From Synergistaceae bacterium (GTDB lineage Bacteria; Synergistota; Synergistia; Synergistales; Synergistaceae), in NCBI GenBank assembly GCA_031289955.1, contig JAITOL010000005.1, positions 1-35,340 of the forward strand: a stretch of 35,340 nucleotides of DNA, read 5' to 3'. The notes beneath the pieces were generated by a model. It was not told where the DNA came from. It saw only the letters and a program-made list of their open reading frames with translations, and made no database searches. A program made the position numbers and the translations under genes. This document shows positions 18,339-28,084 of this stretch, one piece after another. Position 1 is the first letter of the stretch, and each line of letters begins with the position of its first letter.

Positions 18339-19019
18339 ATGGAAGGGATGATGGGGATGATACGCAAGATAATTAAGATCGACGAGGATAAATGCGACGG
18401 ATGCGGCCTCTGCGCCGAAACGTGCCATGAGTCGGCCATAGCCATGGCGGACGGCAAGGCGCATCTGATACGCGACGATTACTGCGACGGGCTGGGCAAC
18501 TGCCTGCCGGTCTGCCCGACGGGCGCCATATCGTTCGAGGAACGCGCCGCCGCCCCATATCGGCACACGGCCGGCGCAATGTCCCGGGAGATACCCCGCG
18601 CGCAGGCCCCATCCCCGACAGACAAGACGCCGGAGAGCGCGCTTGCGCAGTGGCCCGTGCAGATAAAGCTAGTCCCGGTAAAAGCGCCTTACTTCGACGG
18701 GGCGGACCTGCTGATCGCGGCCGATTGCTCGGCCTACGCGTACGGAGCGTTCCATCGCGACTTCATGCGGGGCAGGATAACGCTCATAGGGTGCACAAAA
18801 CTCGACGACGCGGATTACGGCGAGAAACTGACGGAGATCATAAAACGCAACGACATCAAATCCGTGACGGTCGCGCGAATGGAAGTCCCCTGCTGCGCCG
18901 GCATGGAAAACGCGGTGGGGGCGGCCATCGAGAACTCCGGAAAAGCAATACCGTGGAAGGCAATCGTCATATCTCCGGATGGGCATATCGCCGAAGAAGC
19001 ATTGCATTCCGCCGCGTGA
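18339..19019 (+). CDS. 4Fe-4S dicluster ferredoxin-type protein
   Basis: 'CDGCGLCAETCHESAI' and 'YCDGLGNCLPVCPTGAI', then a cysteine-containing C-terminal domain 'AADCSAYAYGAFHRDF...LIGCTKLDD...VPCCAGMENAV'. Start may be 18348 or 18357. Confidence 0.9.
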   Translation: MEGMMGMIRKIIKIDEDKCDGCGLCAETCHESAIAMADGKAHLIRDDYCDGLGNCLPVCPTGAISFEERAAAPYRHTAGAMSREIPRAQAPSPTDKTPESALAQWPVQIKLVPVKAPYFDGADLLIAADCSAYAYGAFHRDFMRGRITLIGCTKLDDADYGEKLTEIIKRNDIKSVTVARMEVPCCAGMENAVGAAIENSGKAIPWKAIVISPDGHIAEEALHSAA

Positions 19020-19077
19020 CGCGTCAGGATAAAGGAGGATCTGGCAGGCGGGGACACGACGCTTTATTGAGCGTGGG

Positions 19078-21093
19078 CTACGAGTATTTTACCTGTTCGG
19101 CGGACAGATACCGCGAGATGGTGGAGAGCAGTATCGCGGGGCTGAGAGGCTTGCCGAGGTGAAAATCCATGCCGGCCTCCAAAACCGCGTCGATGTCCTC
19201 CTGATAGGTATGAGCGGTCAGAGCTATGATCGGAACTTTTCTGGCCCAGTCAGCGTCCATGGCTCGGATCGCCCTGGCGGCCTCGTAGCCGTCCATATTC
19301 GGCATCGAGATATCCATCAGGATGAGGTCGATCGCTCCCCTCAGCTTTGTAACTATGTCGACGGCCTGCCGGCCGTCCTTGGCCTCTATGATATCCGCGC
19401 CAGTGACCTTGAGCGCGATCCTCGCGACCGCCCTGTTCGTCACCACGTCGTCGACCACCAGGATTTTTCTCCCGGATAAATTTACGTCCGAGGGACGGAC
19501 GGCGGCAGAAACGTCCTCCGCATCCTTTGGCGCCGCTCTGTCGAAAACGATATCGAAGGAGAAAACCGAACCCTTCCCTATTTCGCTCTCCACCGTTATG
19601 AGGCCGCCCATCATCTCGACGATGCGCTGACAGATGGAAAGCTTGCCTCCCACGCCGCCATATTTAAAGGAGACGTCCCTGTCCAGGGGAACGAAGGCGC
19701 GGAACATCACCTTCCGCTGTTCCGGCGAAATTCCTATGCCCGTGTCGCTCACGGCAAAACGTACCCTGACATGCCGCTCGTCAATCTCTTTCACCGACGC
19801 GACAAAGCGAACCTCGCCGCCAGTATCGGTGAACTTTATCGCGTTGTTCAGGATCGTTCCGGCCGCCTGGGTCAGGCGAACCCTGTCGCCCCACACGACG
19901 ATGTCGTTCACAGTATCCGCGTCGGAGAAAAACGCGAGACCCTTCGCCCTGGATTGCAGGCTGGTCAGATCGTTCAGGCTCCGACAGACGTCGGCGATGG
20001 AAAAAACATCCCGCGTGAGCGAGAGTTTGCCGTTCTCGATGTTCGATATGTCAAGGATATCGTTCAAAATGGTGAGCAGACTCTGGGATGAGGCGAGAAT
20101 CTGCCTCATAGCGTCGGCCACCTTTCCCCGGTCGCCGGCCTCATACAGCGCCTCACGCGCCATCCCCATACTCGCGTTCATCGGCGTCCGCAGCTCGTGG
20201 CTCATCTGACCCAGAAAGACCGTTTTGGCCCGCGAGGCCGCGCGCGCTTCCTCCTCGGCCCGTTTCAGGTCTATGATCGTCAGATTTATCTTCTGATCCA
20301 TCGACTTCATCGCCGCAGCCAGGCTCTCGAGCTCATCGTTGGTGCGGATATCGAGGGCCCCGACGCTCGAGGGGACGGTTCCCTCCTCCGGCGCCAGGTA
20401 AACAGAGGCCGCTCGTGCCATGATATGGATCGGCACGATAATGGTGCGGCGTATCACAATGATATAAATTGAGGTGAAGACCACGGCAAGAAGCAGAGTG
20501 ATGGCGGAAAGCCTCACGAGATACCACAATCGCTCCGCCATGATCCCGTCCATCGAAAAATCCGCGCCCGCGTAGCCCACCAGTTCGTTTTTGCCGTTAT
20601 AAATCGGCTCGTAGACCGACAACAGCCAGCCCCATTCGGACCTGCTGATCAGGGGAGCGATGGTTCCGGTTGGAATCTGCTCGTTGAACTCCGGATACTT
20701 ATCCCCCTCGTAATTCTCCAATTCTCCTATCTTCATAGGAGTTTCCTCGTCGGAATCGTAGACGAAGCGCCAGCCGCCATCTCTCTCTTCGCCCAGCCGA
20801 ACCACATAAAGGTAGCGGACCTCGTTTTCCCTCTGAATATTGCGCATGAGCCACAAGGTTCTGTCGTACGCCTCGTCGGTGACGCCGCTCGAAAGATAAC
20901 GATCAAGCGAGTCGCCGTCGACGATGTTCACGACTGTTCTAGTAAGGTTTCGTCCCAGGCGGATGTAGCGGCTGTCGATGAAACCGCTGTATATATAATA
21001 TCCGACGACGACAATGACGGCGCTAAGGAAGAGCGTCGCCGACAGTATCATCACTATGAGCTTCGTGCCAAGGGATCTGCGCGTTTTCTTCAT
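19078..21093 (-). CDS. Membrane hybrid histidine kinase (sensor-HisKA-HATPase-REC), copy 1
   Basis: TM plus extracytoplasmic sensor, H-box 'MSHELRTPMNA', N-box 'ILNNAIKFTDTGG', G1 'VSDTGIGIS', receiver 'ILVVDDVVTN...LILMDISMPNMDGYEA...ALTA...GKP'. Start reassigned to ATG 21093. Confidence 0.93.
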   Translation of the reverse strand: MKKTRRSLGTKLIVMILSATLFLSAVIVVVGYYIYSGFIDSRYIRLGRNLTRTVVNIVDGDSLDRYLSSGVTDEAYDRTLWLMRNIQRENEVRYLYVVRLGEERDGGWRFVYDSDEETPMKIGELENYEGDKYPEFNEQIPTGTIAPLISRSEWGWLLSVYEPIYNGKNELVGYAGADFSMDGIMAERLWYLVRLSAITLLLAVVFTSIYIIVIRRTIIVPIHIMARAASVYLAPEEGTVPSSVGALDIRTNDELESLAAAMKSMDQKINLTIIDLKRAEEEARAASRAKTVFLGQMSHELRTPMNASMGMAREALYEAGDRGKVADAMRQILASSQSLLTILNDILDISNIENGKLSLTRDVFSIADVCRSLNDLTSLQSRAKGLAFFSDADTVNDIVVWGDRVRLTQAAGTILNNAIKFTDTGGEVRFVASVKEIDERHVRVRFAVSDTGIGISPEQRKVMFRAFVPLDRDVSFKYGGVGGKLSICQRIVEMMGGLITVESEIGKGSVFSFDIVFDRAAPKDAEDVSAAVRPSDVNLSGRKILVVDDVVTNRAVARIALKVTGADIIEAKDGRQAVDIVTKLRGAIDLILMDISMPNMDGYEAARAIRAMDADWARKVPIIALTAHTYQEDIDAVLEAGMDFHLGKPLSPAILLSTISRYLSAEQVKYS

Positions 21094-21103
21094 CGTGCCG
21101 GAG

Positions 21104-23128
21104 CTATGAAGATTCGACCGGCGCCGCGGACAAAAAGCGCGCGAGAGTCGAGAGCAGGATGGCCGAGTTGATCGGTTTGCCAAGGTGAAAATCCATACCC
21201 GCATCGAAAGCCGCGTCAATATCCTCCTGATATGTATGGGCCGTCAGCGCGATGATGGGCATCGTCCTGGCCCAGTCCGTATCGAGGGCCCTTATCGCCC
21301 TCGCCGCTTCATATCCGTTCATGACCGGCATCGATATATCCATCAAGACCAGGTCGATCGCGCCCTCCAGCCTTGTAACTATGTCAACGGCCTGCGTACC
21401 GTCCTTCGCCTCTATTATATCCGCGCCGGTGGACTTGAGGGCGAGCTTGGCGACCGCCCGGTTCGTGGCGACGTCGTCGACTATGAGAATTTTTCTCCCC
21501 GAAAAGTTTACATCCGCAAAAGAGCTCGAAGCGTCCGGATCGTCCTCCGTTCCATCAACGGAGGCTCTGTCGAACGAGATCTCGAATGAGAAAACCGAGC
21601 CCTTTCCGATTTCGCTCTCCACGGTTATGCGGCCGCCCATCATCTCGACGATGCGCTGACAGATGGATAGTTTTGCCCCGACGCCTCCGTATTTAAAGGC
21701 AGCTTCCCTGTCGACCGGAACGAACGACTGGAAGAGCATCTCCTGCTGAGACTGGGAAATTCCTATGCCCGTGTCGCTCACGGTGAAACGCGCGCTGACT
21801 TTTGCCGCGCCATGTTCCTTAATGGACGCGACAAAGCGAATCTCGCCGCCCGCATCGGTGAACTTTATCGCGTTGTTCAGAATGGCGCCCGCCGCCTGCA
21901 CGAGACGAACCCGATCGCCCCACACAACGACGTCCTCCGCGGCATCCGTGTCGTGGAAGAACGCGACGCCCTTCGCCTTGCACTGCAATTGAGCCAGGTC
22001 GTTCAGGCTCCGGCAGACGTCGGATAAGGAAAAAATATTTCTCGATATCGAGAGCCTGCCGCTTTCGATGTTCGATATGTCCAGGATATCGTTCAAAATA
22101 GTAAAAAGACGCTGGGACGCGGCGAGAATATGCCTCATCGCCTCAGTCACCTTTTCCCGATCACCCGCCTCATACAGCGCCTCACGCGCCATCCCCATAA
22201 TCGCGTTCATCGGCGTCCGCAGCTCGTGGCTCATCTGCCCCAGAAAGGCGGTTTTAGCCCGCGAGGCCGCGCGCGCTGCGTCATTGGCCTTATGGAGGTC
22301 GATTATCGTGAAGTTCATCTTCTGATCCATCGATTTCATCGCCTCAGCCAGGCTCTCCAACTCGTCGTCGGTATGGATCTCCAGTGTCCCGACGCTCGAT
22401 GGCGACGCCCCCTCCGCCGGCGCCAGGTAGGCGTTGGCCGCTCGCGCCATGATGTTGATCGGCTGGAGAATCGTGCGCTGTATCACAAAGATGTAAAGAA
22501 CCGCGAAGGCCAACGAGACAAGCAGCGTGATCGCAATCAGCCACATGAGGTATGATCTGCGTTCCGCCATGATCTCGTCCATCGAAAAATCCGCGCCCAC
22601 ATAGCCGACCAGTGCGCCCGCGCTGTTATAAATCGGTTCGTAGACGGACAACAGCCAACCCCATTGCGTCTTGCTGATAATTGGGGCGACGATGCCGGTT
22701 GAAACCTGCCCGCCGAATTCGGGATAGTTTTCGTCATAGGGATCCATGTATCCGAGCTCCGCCGTGTTTTGCTCGTCGGTATCGTAGACGAAGTACCAGC
22801 CGTTTTCCCCCTCTTTGCCCAGGCGGGTCGCGTACATATACAGAGCTCCGTTTTCCATCTGGAGGTTGCGCAGGAGTCCGAGGGTTTCCGCGTACTCCTC
22901 GTCCTTGACTCCGCTTGCGAGATACCGATCCAGCGAATCCCCATCGATGATGTTCACTGCGATCCTCGTAAGATTCTCTCCCAGACGGATGTATCGGCTC
23001 TCGATGAAGCCGCTGTTTATATGGTAGCCTACAGTAACAATGACGGCGCTTATAGACAGCGTCGCCATCAGTATCATAACTATCAGTTTGGCGCCCAGTG
23101 ATCCGCGTGCTTTTTCTTTCAGCGACAT
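21104..23128 (-). CDS. Membrane hybrid histidine kinase, copy 2 (tandem paralogue of 19078-21093)
   Basis: 674 aa with the same architecture as the downstream copy and near-identical motif blocks ('MSHELRTPMNAIMGMAREALYEAGDR'). Confidence 0.94.
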   Translation of the reverse strand: MSLKEKARGSLGAKLIVMILMATLSISAVIVTVGYHINSGFIESRYIRLGENLTRIAVNIIDGDSLDRYLASGVKDEEYAETLGLLRNLQMENGALYMYATRLGKEGENGWYFVYDTDEQNTAELGYMDPYDENYPEFGGQVSTGIVAPIISKTQWGWLLSVYEPIYNSAGALVGYVGADFSMDEIMAERRSYLMWLIAITLLVSLAFAVLYIFVIQRTILQPINIMARAANAYLAPAEGASPSSVGTLEIHTDDELESLAEAMKSMDQKMNFTIIDLHKANDAARAASRAKTAFLGQMSHELRTPMNAIMGMAREALYEAGDREKVTEAMRHILAASQRLFTILNDILDISNIESGRLSISRNIFSLSDVCRSLNDLAQLQCKAKGVAFFHDTDAAEDVVVWGDRVRLVQAAGAILNNAIKFTDAGGEIRFVASIKEHGAAKVSARFTVSDTGIGISQSQQEMLFQSFVPVDREAAFKYGGVGAKLSICQRIVEMMGGRITVESEIGKGSVFSFEISFDRASVDGTEDDPDASSSFADVNFSGRKILIVDDVATNRAVAKLALKSTGADIIEAKDGTQAVDIVTRLEGAIDLVLMDISMPVMNGYEAARAIRALDTDWARTMPIIALTAHTYQEDIDAAFDAGMDFHLGKPINSAILLSTLARFLSAAPVESS

Positions 23129-23239
23129 TCGCTCATTTCCATTTCTCGGCAGCCTTTACAATGCCCCTCTCGCAATATAATACATTATAATACCCAAATA
23201 GGCTTTCCGCGAAGCGCGAAATTTAAAATGAACTTAAAA

Positions 23240-24205
23240 TTACAGAACCTGTTGGTTTGAAGTGTCCGGCATGGTTCGGCGGTTCCAGGATTCGTGCGTC
23301 ACGACCCTGTTCCTCCCCAATGATTTCGCCTCGTAGAGATATGTGTCCGCGAGCGCTACGAAGTCCGTCACCAGATCATCATCCCCCGGGATCGTGGATA
23401 TGGCGCCGATGCTTATCGTAGCTTTCGTCACAGTGCTGCCGTCGGCGGTCGGTATGCGCAGAGCCTCCACATCCTGACGTATCTTCTCCGCTATGTAGAG
23501 CGCGTTCGATATATCGGCGTCCGGCAGCAGCACCCCGAATTCCTCCCCCCCGAGGCGGGCCGCCATGTCGGCCGGTCGCCTGGCAGCCTCGGAGAACAGC
23601 TCCGCCACCGTCCGCAGAAGGACGTCGCCCTGCGGATGGCCGTACGCGTCGTTGTAGTCCTTGAATTTATCGAGATCCATCATGAGAAACGATATGGGCT
23701 TTTGCTCCCTGGCGCATCGCCGCCACTCTATATCGATCCTGTCGTCGAAACTCCGGCGGTTCGGTATGTCGGTGAGCGAGTCTATGAGCCCCAGGCGCTC
23801 TATGGTGCGGAGCTGCCGCACTATCATCGCGTGAGTTCGCACGCGAGCCTTTATTATCGCGTTTTTGAACGGCCTGGATATGTAGTCGACCGCGCCGAGA
23901 AAAAATCCTCTCTCCTCGTCGTGATCGTTGCTGAGCCCGGTTACGATTATGACCGGAATATTTTTCGTCTCGGCGAGCTCTTTGAGGCGCACAAGCACAT
24001 GAAACCCGTCCATGTCGGGCATTATTATGTCGAGAAGTATGAGATCCGGAGAATCGGAGACCGCCATATTGATCGCGTCTTTTCCCGATTGCGCGGTGAT
24101 TAATTCGTATTCCGGAGAGAGTATCCGCTCCAATGCAACCAGGTTCGACTTCTCGTCATCCACAATCAGTATCTTGAAACGCTCATCCGAGACCAAAAAA
24201 ATCAT
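23240..24205 (-). CDS. Response regulator with GGDEF domain (diguanylate cyclase)
   Basis: REC 'KILIVDDEKSN...LILLDIIMPDMDGF'; intact 'GGEEF' preceded by I-site 'RPAD' five residues upstream. Confidence 0.95.
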   Translation of the reverse strand: MIFLVSDERFKILIVDDEKSNLVALERILSPEYELITAQSGKDAINMAVSDSPDLILLDIIMPDMDGFHVLVRLKELAETKNIPVIIVTGLSNDHDEERGFFLGAVDYISRPFKNAIIKARVRTHAMIVRQLRTIERLGLIDSLTDIPNRRSFDDRIDIEWRRCAREQKPISFLMMDLDKFKDYNDAYGHPQGDVLLRTVAELFSEAARRPADMAARLGGEEFGVLLPDADISNALYIAEKIRQDVEALRIPTADGSTVTKATISIGAISTIPGDDDLVTDFVALADTYLYEAKSLGRNRVVTHESWNRRTMPDTSNQQVL

Positions 24206-24438
24206 CTCCGCCCAAAATCATCTCCACCGCAAAATTCCGCTCAGATGCGATTTTATATGAGTATACACTATCCGTTCCGCCACTGTCCATGCGGGATTGG
24301 CTTAACGAGCGAGCAATAAGGCCTAATTTTACGCTTTATATGCTCCATTTATCCAATCACCTCGGGGCTTGCCTATGGCGGGCATGAATGTTAAGGTTAT
24401 CGCGTTGGCCCCGAGCCATCGGAAGGAAGCGTATCGTA

Positions 24439-26031
24439 ATGGGGTATGGACTCCCTGACGCTCCGACAGTCGGGCTGGTCGACCTGGGGTCGAACTCCGT
24501 CCGGCTGCTCGTGTTCAGGATAAACCAGAATAAATCGTACACCGTGCTCACTCGCTACAAGCAGATGGTGAGGCTTGGCGAGGGGTCGTTCGAGACGAAG
24601 CGTCTCGGCGAAGAGGCGATGACGCGCACGATCGAGGCGCTGCGGAGCATGGCCGAGATGTGCCGCGGATACAACGTTCAGGACATAGTCGCGCGCGCCA
24701 CCGCCGCCGTGCGGGACGCGGGAAACAGCGCGGAGTTCAAGGAGAGGGCGTTTTGTGAAACCCGCATAAGGCTCGAGGTCATCTCCGGGATGGAGGAGGC
24801 GCGGCTCATACATCTCGGCGTTTCCACGGGGCTGTCCGTTCCATACAGCTCGGGCATGTTCGTCGACATAGGCGGAGGCAGCACCGAAATAATCGTGGGC
24901 AGCGGAACGACCTGCCTCCACCTCGATTCGCTGAAACTCGGCTGCGTCCGCGTGATGAACGCCTTTCCAGAGACCGCCGGGCCGGGCCCGGTTTCGCCAG
25001 AGGTGTACGAAAAAATCCGGACCCACGTCCGAAACAGCTCTCTTCGGGGAGTATACAGGATCAGGGAGCTTGCGCCGGACATAATGGTCGGCAGCAGCGG
25101 CACGATACAAAATCTCGCGGAGATAGCCTCGAAAATCGGTAAAAACCAGGACTCGCGGACGCCGGAGGGAGAGGCCCCGACCATGTCGAGAGGCGCGCTC
25201 GCGGACGTGGCGAAAAAACTCTGCGCCCTCACGCTCGAGGAGCGGAAAAGGACGCCCGGCATCAACCCCCAGAGGGCGGACATCATAATAGCGGGCGCGG
25301 CGATACTCCAGACGCTCATGGACGAGCTCGGGATGCCCGAGATAACGGTGAGCTCGCGCGGCCTGCTCGAGGGGATGCTGCAGGATTATCTCGCCCGCGG
25401 CAAATTCGGCTACCTCGACGGCTCGATGTCCACCCGGGAGCAGAGCGTCCTTCAGCTCGCCGGAAGCTGCGCGTTCAACGAACGCCACACGGGATGGGTG
25501 GAGCGAATTACGGCGATGCTGTTCGACAGCGCCGGCGAGATAGGCCTCCACAGCTATGGGGATAACGAGCGCGAACTGCTGAAATACGCGTCATGGCTGC
25601 ATGACATAGGGCTCTTTTTGTCGTTCGACGACCACCACGCGCACAGCCGATACATGATAAAGAACTCCGACCTGCTCGGATTCAACCAGAGGGAGATAAA
25701 CGTCATGGCCAACGCGACGTACTTCCATCGCAAGTGGTCAGAGAAGAAAAACCGCTCGGACGAAGCTTACAACTCCATGAGCAGGGAAGACAGGAATCTG
25801 GCCCGGACTCTCGGAGCTTTCCTGAGGTTGGGAGAGGGGCTGGACAGAAGCCAGCTCCAGACGGTAACAAGCGCCCGTTTCTCGCGCTCCGGGCGCAAAG
25901 TGAGGCTCAACCTCGTCCTGAGCCGTCCGTCACCCATAGAAGTTTACTCGACCGAGAGGGCAAAAAGCCAGTTTCGAAAGGTGTTCGGCACAGATTACAC
26001 GGTCACGGCCGAATACGGCGAAGATTCGTGA
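24439..26031 (+). CDS. Ppx/GppA-family exopolyphosphatase/pppGpp phosphohydrolase with C-terminal HD-like region
   Basis: 'VGLVDLGSNSVRLLVFRI', 'FVDIGGGSTEIIVGSG', C-terminal 'ASWLHDIGLFLSFDDHHAHS'. The track starts at 24388; ATG 24439 fits the family N-terminus. Confidence 0.92.
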   Translation: MGYGLPDAPTVGLVDLGSNSVRLLVFRINQNKSYTVLTRYKQMVRLGEGSFETKRLGEEAMTRTIEALRSMAEMCRGYNVQDIVARATAAVRDAGNSAEFKERAFCETRIRLEVISGMEEARLIHLGVSTGLSVPYSSGMFVDIGGGSTEIIVGSGTTCLHLDSLKLGCVRVMNAFPETAGPGPVSPEVYEKIRTHVRNSSLRGVYRIRELAPDIMVGSSGTIQNLAEIASKIGKNQDSRTPEGEAPTMSRGALADVAKKLCALTLEERKRTPGINPQRADIIIAGAAILQTLMDELGMPEITVSSRGLLEGMLQDYLARGKFGYLDGSMSTREQSVLQLAGSCAFNERHTGWVERITAMLFDSAGEIGLHSYGDNERELLKYASWLHDIGLFLSFDDHHAHSRYMIKNSDLLGFNQREINVMANATYFHRKWSEKKNRSDEAYNSMSREDRNLARTLGAFLRLGEGLDRSQLQTVTSARFSRSGRKVRLNLVLSRPSPIEVYSTERAKSQFRKVFGTDYTVTAEYGEDS

Positions 26032-26137
26032 GGCGCGGCGGCGCTTTATTGTGCGGCCCGGATATGTTATATTACGGGACAGACATTAAATCGGCCATAT
26101 TCGGCCGAGCCTTATTTTATTGAGGAGGAGTAGTTGA

Positions 26138-27340
26138 ATGAGCGCTTCGACCCTCGGGGGAGGGAGCGGAGTTTTCCGGTACCTCGTCTCTCCAGTTGTT
26201 CTGATAGTTCCGGTCGTTCTGATCGCGGCTCTCGTTGGAAAAGGATTTTATCTCTCCGGCATCCCTTCCGTTTACATCGCGGCTTCAGCCTGCATATATC
26301 TCATACTCTCGTCTTTTTACGTCATACTCTGTCAGCGGAATAAAAACAGGGCTGCGTACTCCGTCGCGGGGCTGACGGACGGCATGCTCGTGATATTTTT
26401 CTCCGCGGCGTTCCAGTGCGGCATAACGTTCAGCCTCCTGGGCTTTGTAATAGCCATAGCGGGAATGATGGGCGCGATGTCGCTGGCCATGCCGCCGAGC
26501 GAATCGCTCTTCGCCCGCAAAATCGACCTCATCGTATCGAGCGGCGTAAGCGTCGACGAGCTCAGGAAGATCATCGATTCCATACAGTTTCCCTGCGTCT
26601 TCATGGAGAAGGAGGATGAGGGCACGGAACGCGTCATAGCGTACAACTCCCACTTCGCCGACGATTTCGGCCTCGACAGAAAGAAGATCATCGGCAGTTC
26701 GCTGGAATCGCTCCTGCCGCTCAAGGCAGGGATGGCTCAGATACAATACGGCACGGAGGAGTGGGTCGTAAAGCGCACAGTCAAGGGCAAACAGGTGCTG
26801 CTCATGCTCACCCCCGCCGAAAAACCGAGCAAGCCGCCAAAAATAGAGGTGTTCGACGCCATAGACCTCCCCACCGGGCTTTACGTCGAGGGGTTCATGA
26901 AATACAAAGCGAGATCGGACATCGAGTCGGTGAGCAGGGGCAAGAGAAGGATGTCGGCGGCGCTGTTTAAAATCTCGTTCCCCTCCGACGCGACGTCGGG
27001 GGTGAGCGACGACGAGCGCGCGGTCGCATGTGTCATATTCGGCAGAATAATCCTTCAGTCGATCCGCGTGTGCGATTCGGCGTACAAGGTCGGCAACGAC
27101 GAAGTGATACTTTTCATGCCCGACACTCCGACAGCGGGCGCCGACATAGTCATATCGAGGGTATACGACGGGCTGAAACGCATGTCCGCCATTGAAAGCC
27201 CTATCCTCACAAAAGCCCTTCTCGACTATGTCGCAAGGGACTATGTGGGCGGAGGGGATCTGATGTCCTACGAGAAGATACTGGAGGAGCTATCCATAGC
27301 CCTTTACAGAAAAAATCCCGATCTCGCCGTCGGCCCCTGA
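26138..27340 (+). CDS. Membrane protein with PAS-like and degenerate GGDEF domains
   Basis: Hydrophobic N-terminal segments, PAS-like 'IQFPCVFMEKEDEGTERVIAYNSHFADDFGLDRKKIIGSSLESLLP', then GGDEF-fold landmarks 'IDLPTGLYVEGFMKYKAR', 'SAYKVGNDEVILFMPDT'. GAGGAG RBS upstream. Confidence 0.7.
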   Translation: MSASTLGGGSGVFRYLVSPVVLIVPVVLIAALVGKGFYLSGIPSVYIAASACIYLILSSFYVILCQRNKNRAAYSVAGLTDGMLVIFFSAAFQCGITFSLLGFVIAIAGMMGAMSLAMPPSESLFARKIDLIVSSGVSVDELRKIIDSIQFPCVFMEKEDEGTERVIAYNSHFADDFGLDRKKIIGSSLESLLPLKAGMAQIQYGTEEWVVKRTVKGKQVLLMLTPAEKPSKPPKIEVFDAIDLPTGLYVEGFMKYKARSDIESVSRGKRRMSAALFKISFPSDATSGVSDDERAVACVIFGRIILQSIRVCDSAYKVGNDEVILFMPDTPTAGADIVISRVYDGLKRMSAIESPILTKALLDYVARDYVGGGDLMSYEKILEELSIALYRKNPDLAVGP

Positions 27341-27362
27341 CGGGATCATCTCCGCCCGACCC

Positions 27363-27983
27363 TTACGCGCCGATATACCGCCTCGTCGAGAGGTATTCGC
27401 TGTCGCGAACGACGAACCTGTAAGGATAGAGGCTAGCTTCCCCGGCATAGTCGACGTTGACGCGCCTCGTCGCCGCCACCCGCGCGTCCGGTATCGCCTC
27501 CCCCTCCAGTATGAAAATTTCATCCCCGCACAGATCCCGACCGTAGAGCTCCCGAGTGACGCAAAGTGCCATGCACAGCTTCCCCGGGCCGCCGCACAGT
27601 TTTTTGACGTCCCGCACGCCGCGCCGGGACATCATGAGGGGTATTCCGTCCAAAGGTTCGAGCGCGCGGACGAGCACAGCCTCCGGAGACCCCGGAGGAC
27701 CGGTCACCACGTTGAAACAGTTGTACATGCCATATATGAAATAGATATAAGCGTAACCGCCCGGGCCGAACATTACGTTCGTGCGGTGGCCGGGCGACTC
27801 GGAGAATCTTCCGTACGAATGGCACGCCGCGTCGCTATTTCCCGCGTACGCCTCCGTCTCCACGATGACGCCCGAGGCGGTTCCCTCGGGAGAACGCCTG
27901 ACGAGCACGGCGCCCAGCAGCCCCCGGGCCGCGGCCTCAGCGCCTCTCATATAAAACCCGCGTTCCAAAATATCGCCGTTCAT
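27363..27983 (-). CDS. DNA-3-methyladenine glycosylase (AAG/MPG family)
   Basis: 206 aa; 'GVIVETEAYAG', 'HRTNVMFGPGGYAYIYFIYGMYNCFNVVTGPPGSPEAVLVRALEP'. Confidence 0.95.
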   Translation of the reverse strand: MNGDILERGFYMRGAEAAARGLLGAVLVRRSPEGTASGVIVETEAYAGNSDAACHSYGRFSESPGHRTNVMFGPGGYAYIYFIYGMYNCFNVVTGPPGSPEAVLVRALEPLDGIPLMMSRRGVRDVKKLCGGPGKLCMALCVTRELYGRDLCGDEIFILEGEAIPDARVAATRRVNVDYAGEASLYPYRFVVRDSEYLSTRRYIGA

Positions 27984-28084
27984 CGCGCATATTCCCCCTT
28001 TGCGTCTTATCGCAACGCGATTTATCGTTTCGCGGACATAACAAGTATAATATAATTACTCGATACATATGGATCGGAGATCAA

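Noticed and set aside
21094-21219. N-terminal extension of kinase copy 1 in the track
   Set aside because: It overlaps the 3' end of kinase copy 2. The paralogue's start (MSLKEKARGSLGAKL) aligns with MKKTRRSLGTKL at 21093.
23195-23225. Short GC hairpin (TTTCCGCG-aag-CGCGAAA) between the REC-GGDEF and kinase genes
   Set aside because: No T-run follows it on the transcribed strand, so a terminator call is not supported.
24397-25551. 384-aa minus-strand ORF opposite the Ppx/GppA gene
   Set aside because: Antisense to a well-supported CDS; no motif recognised.
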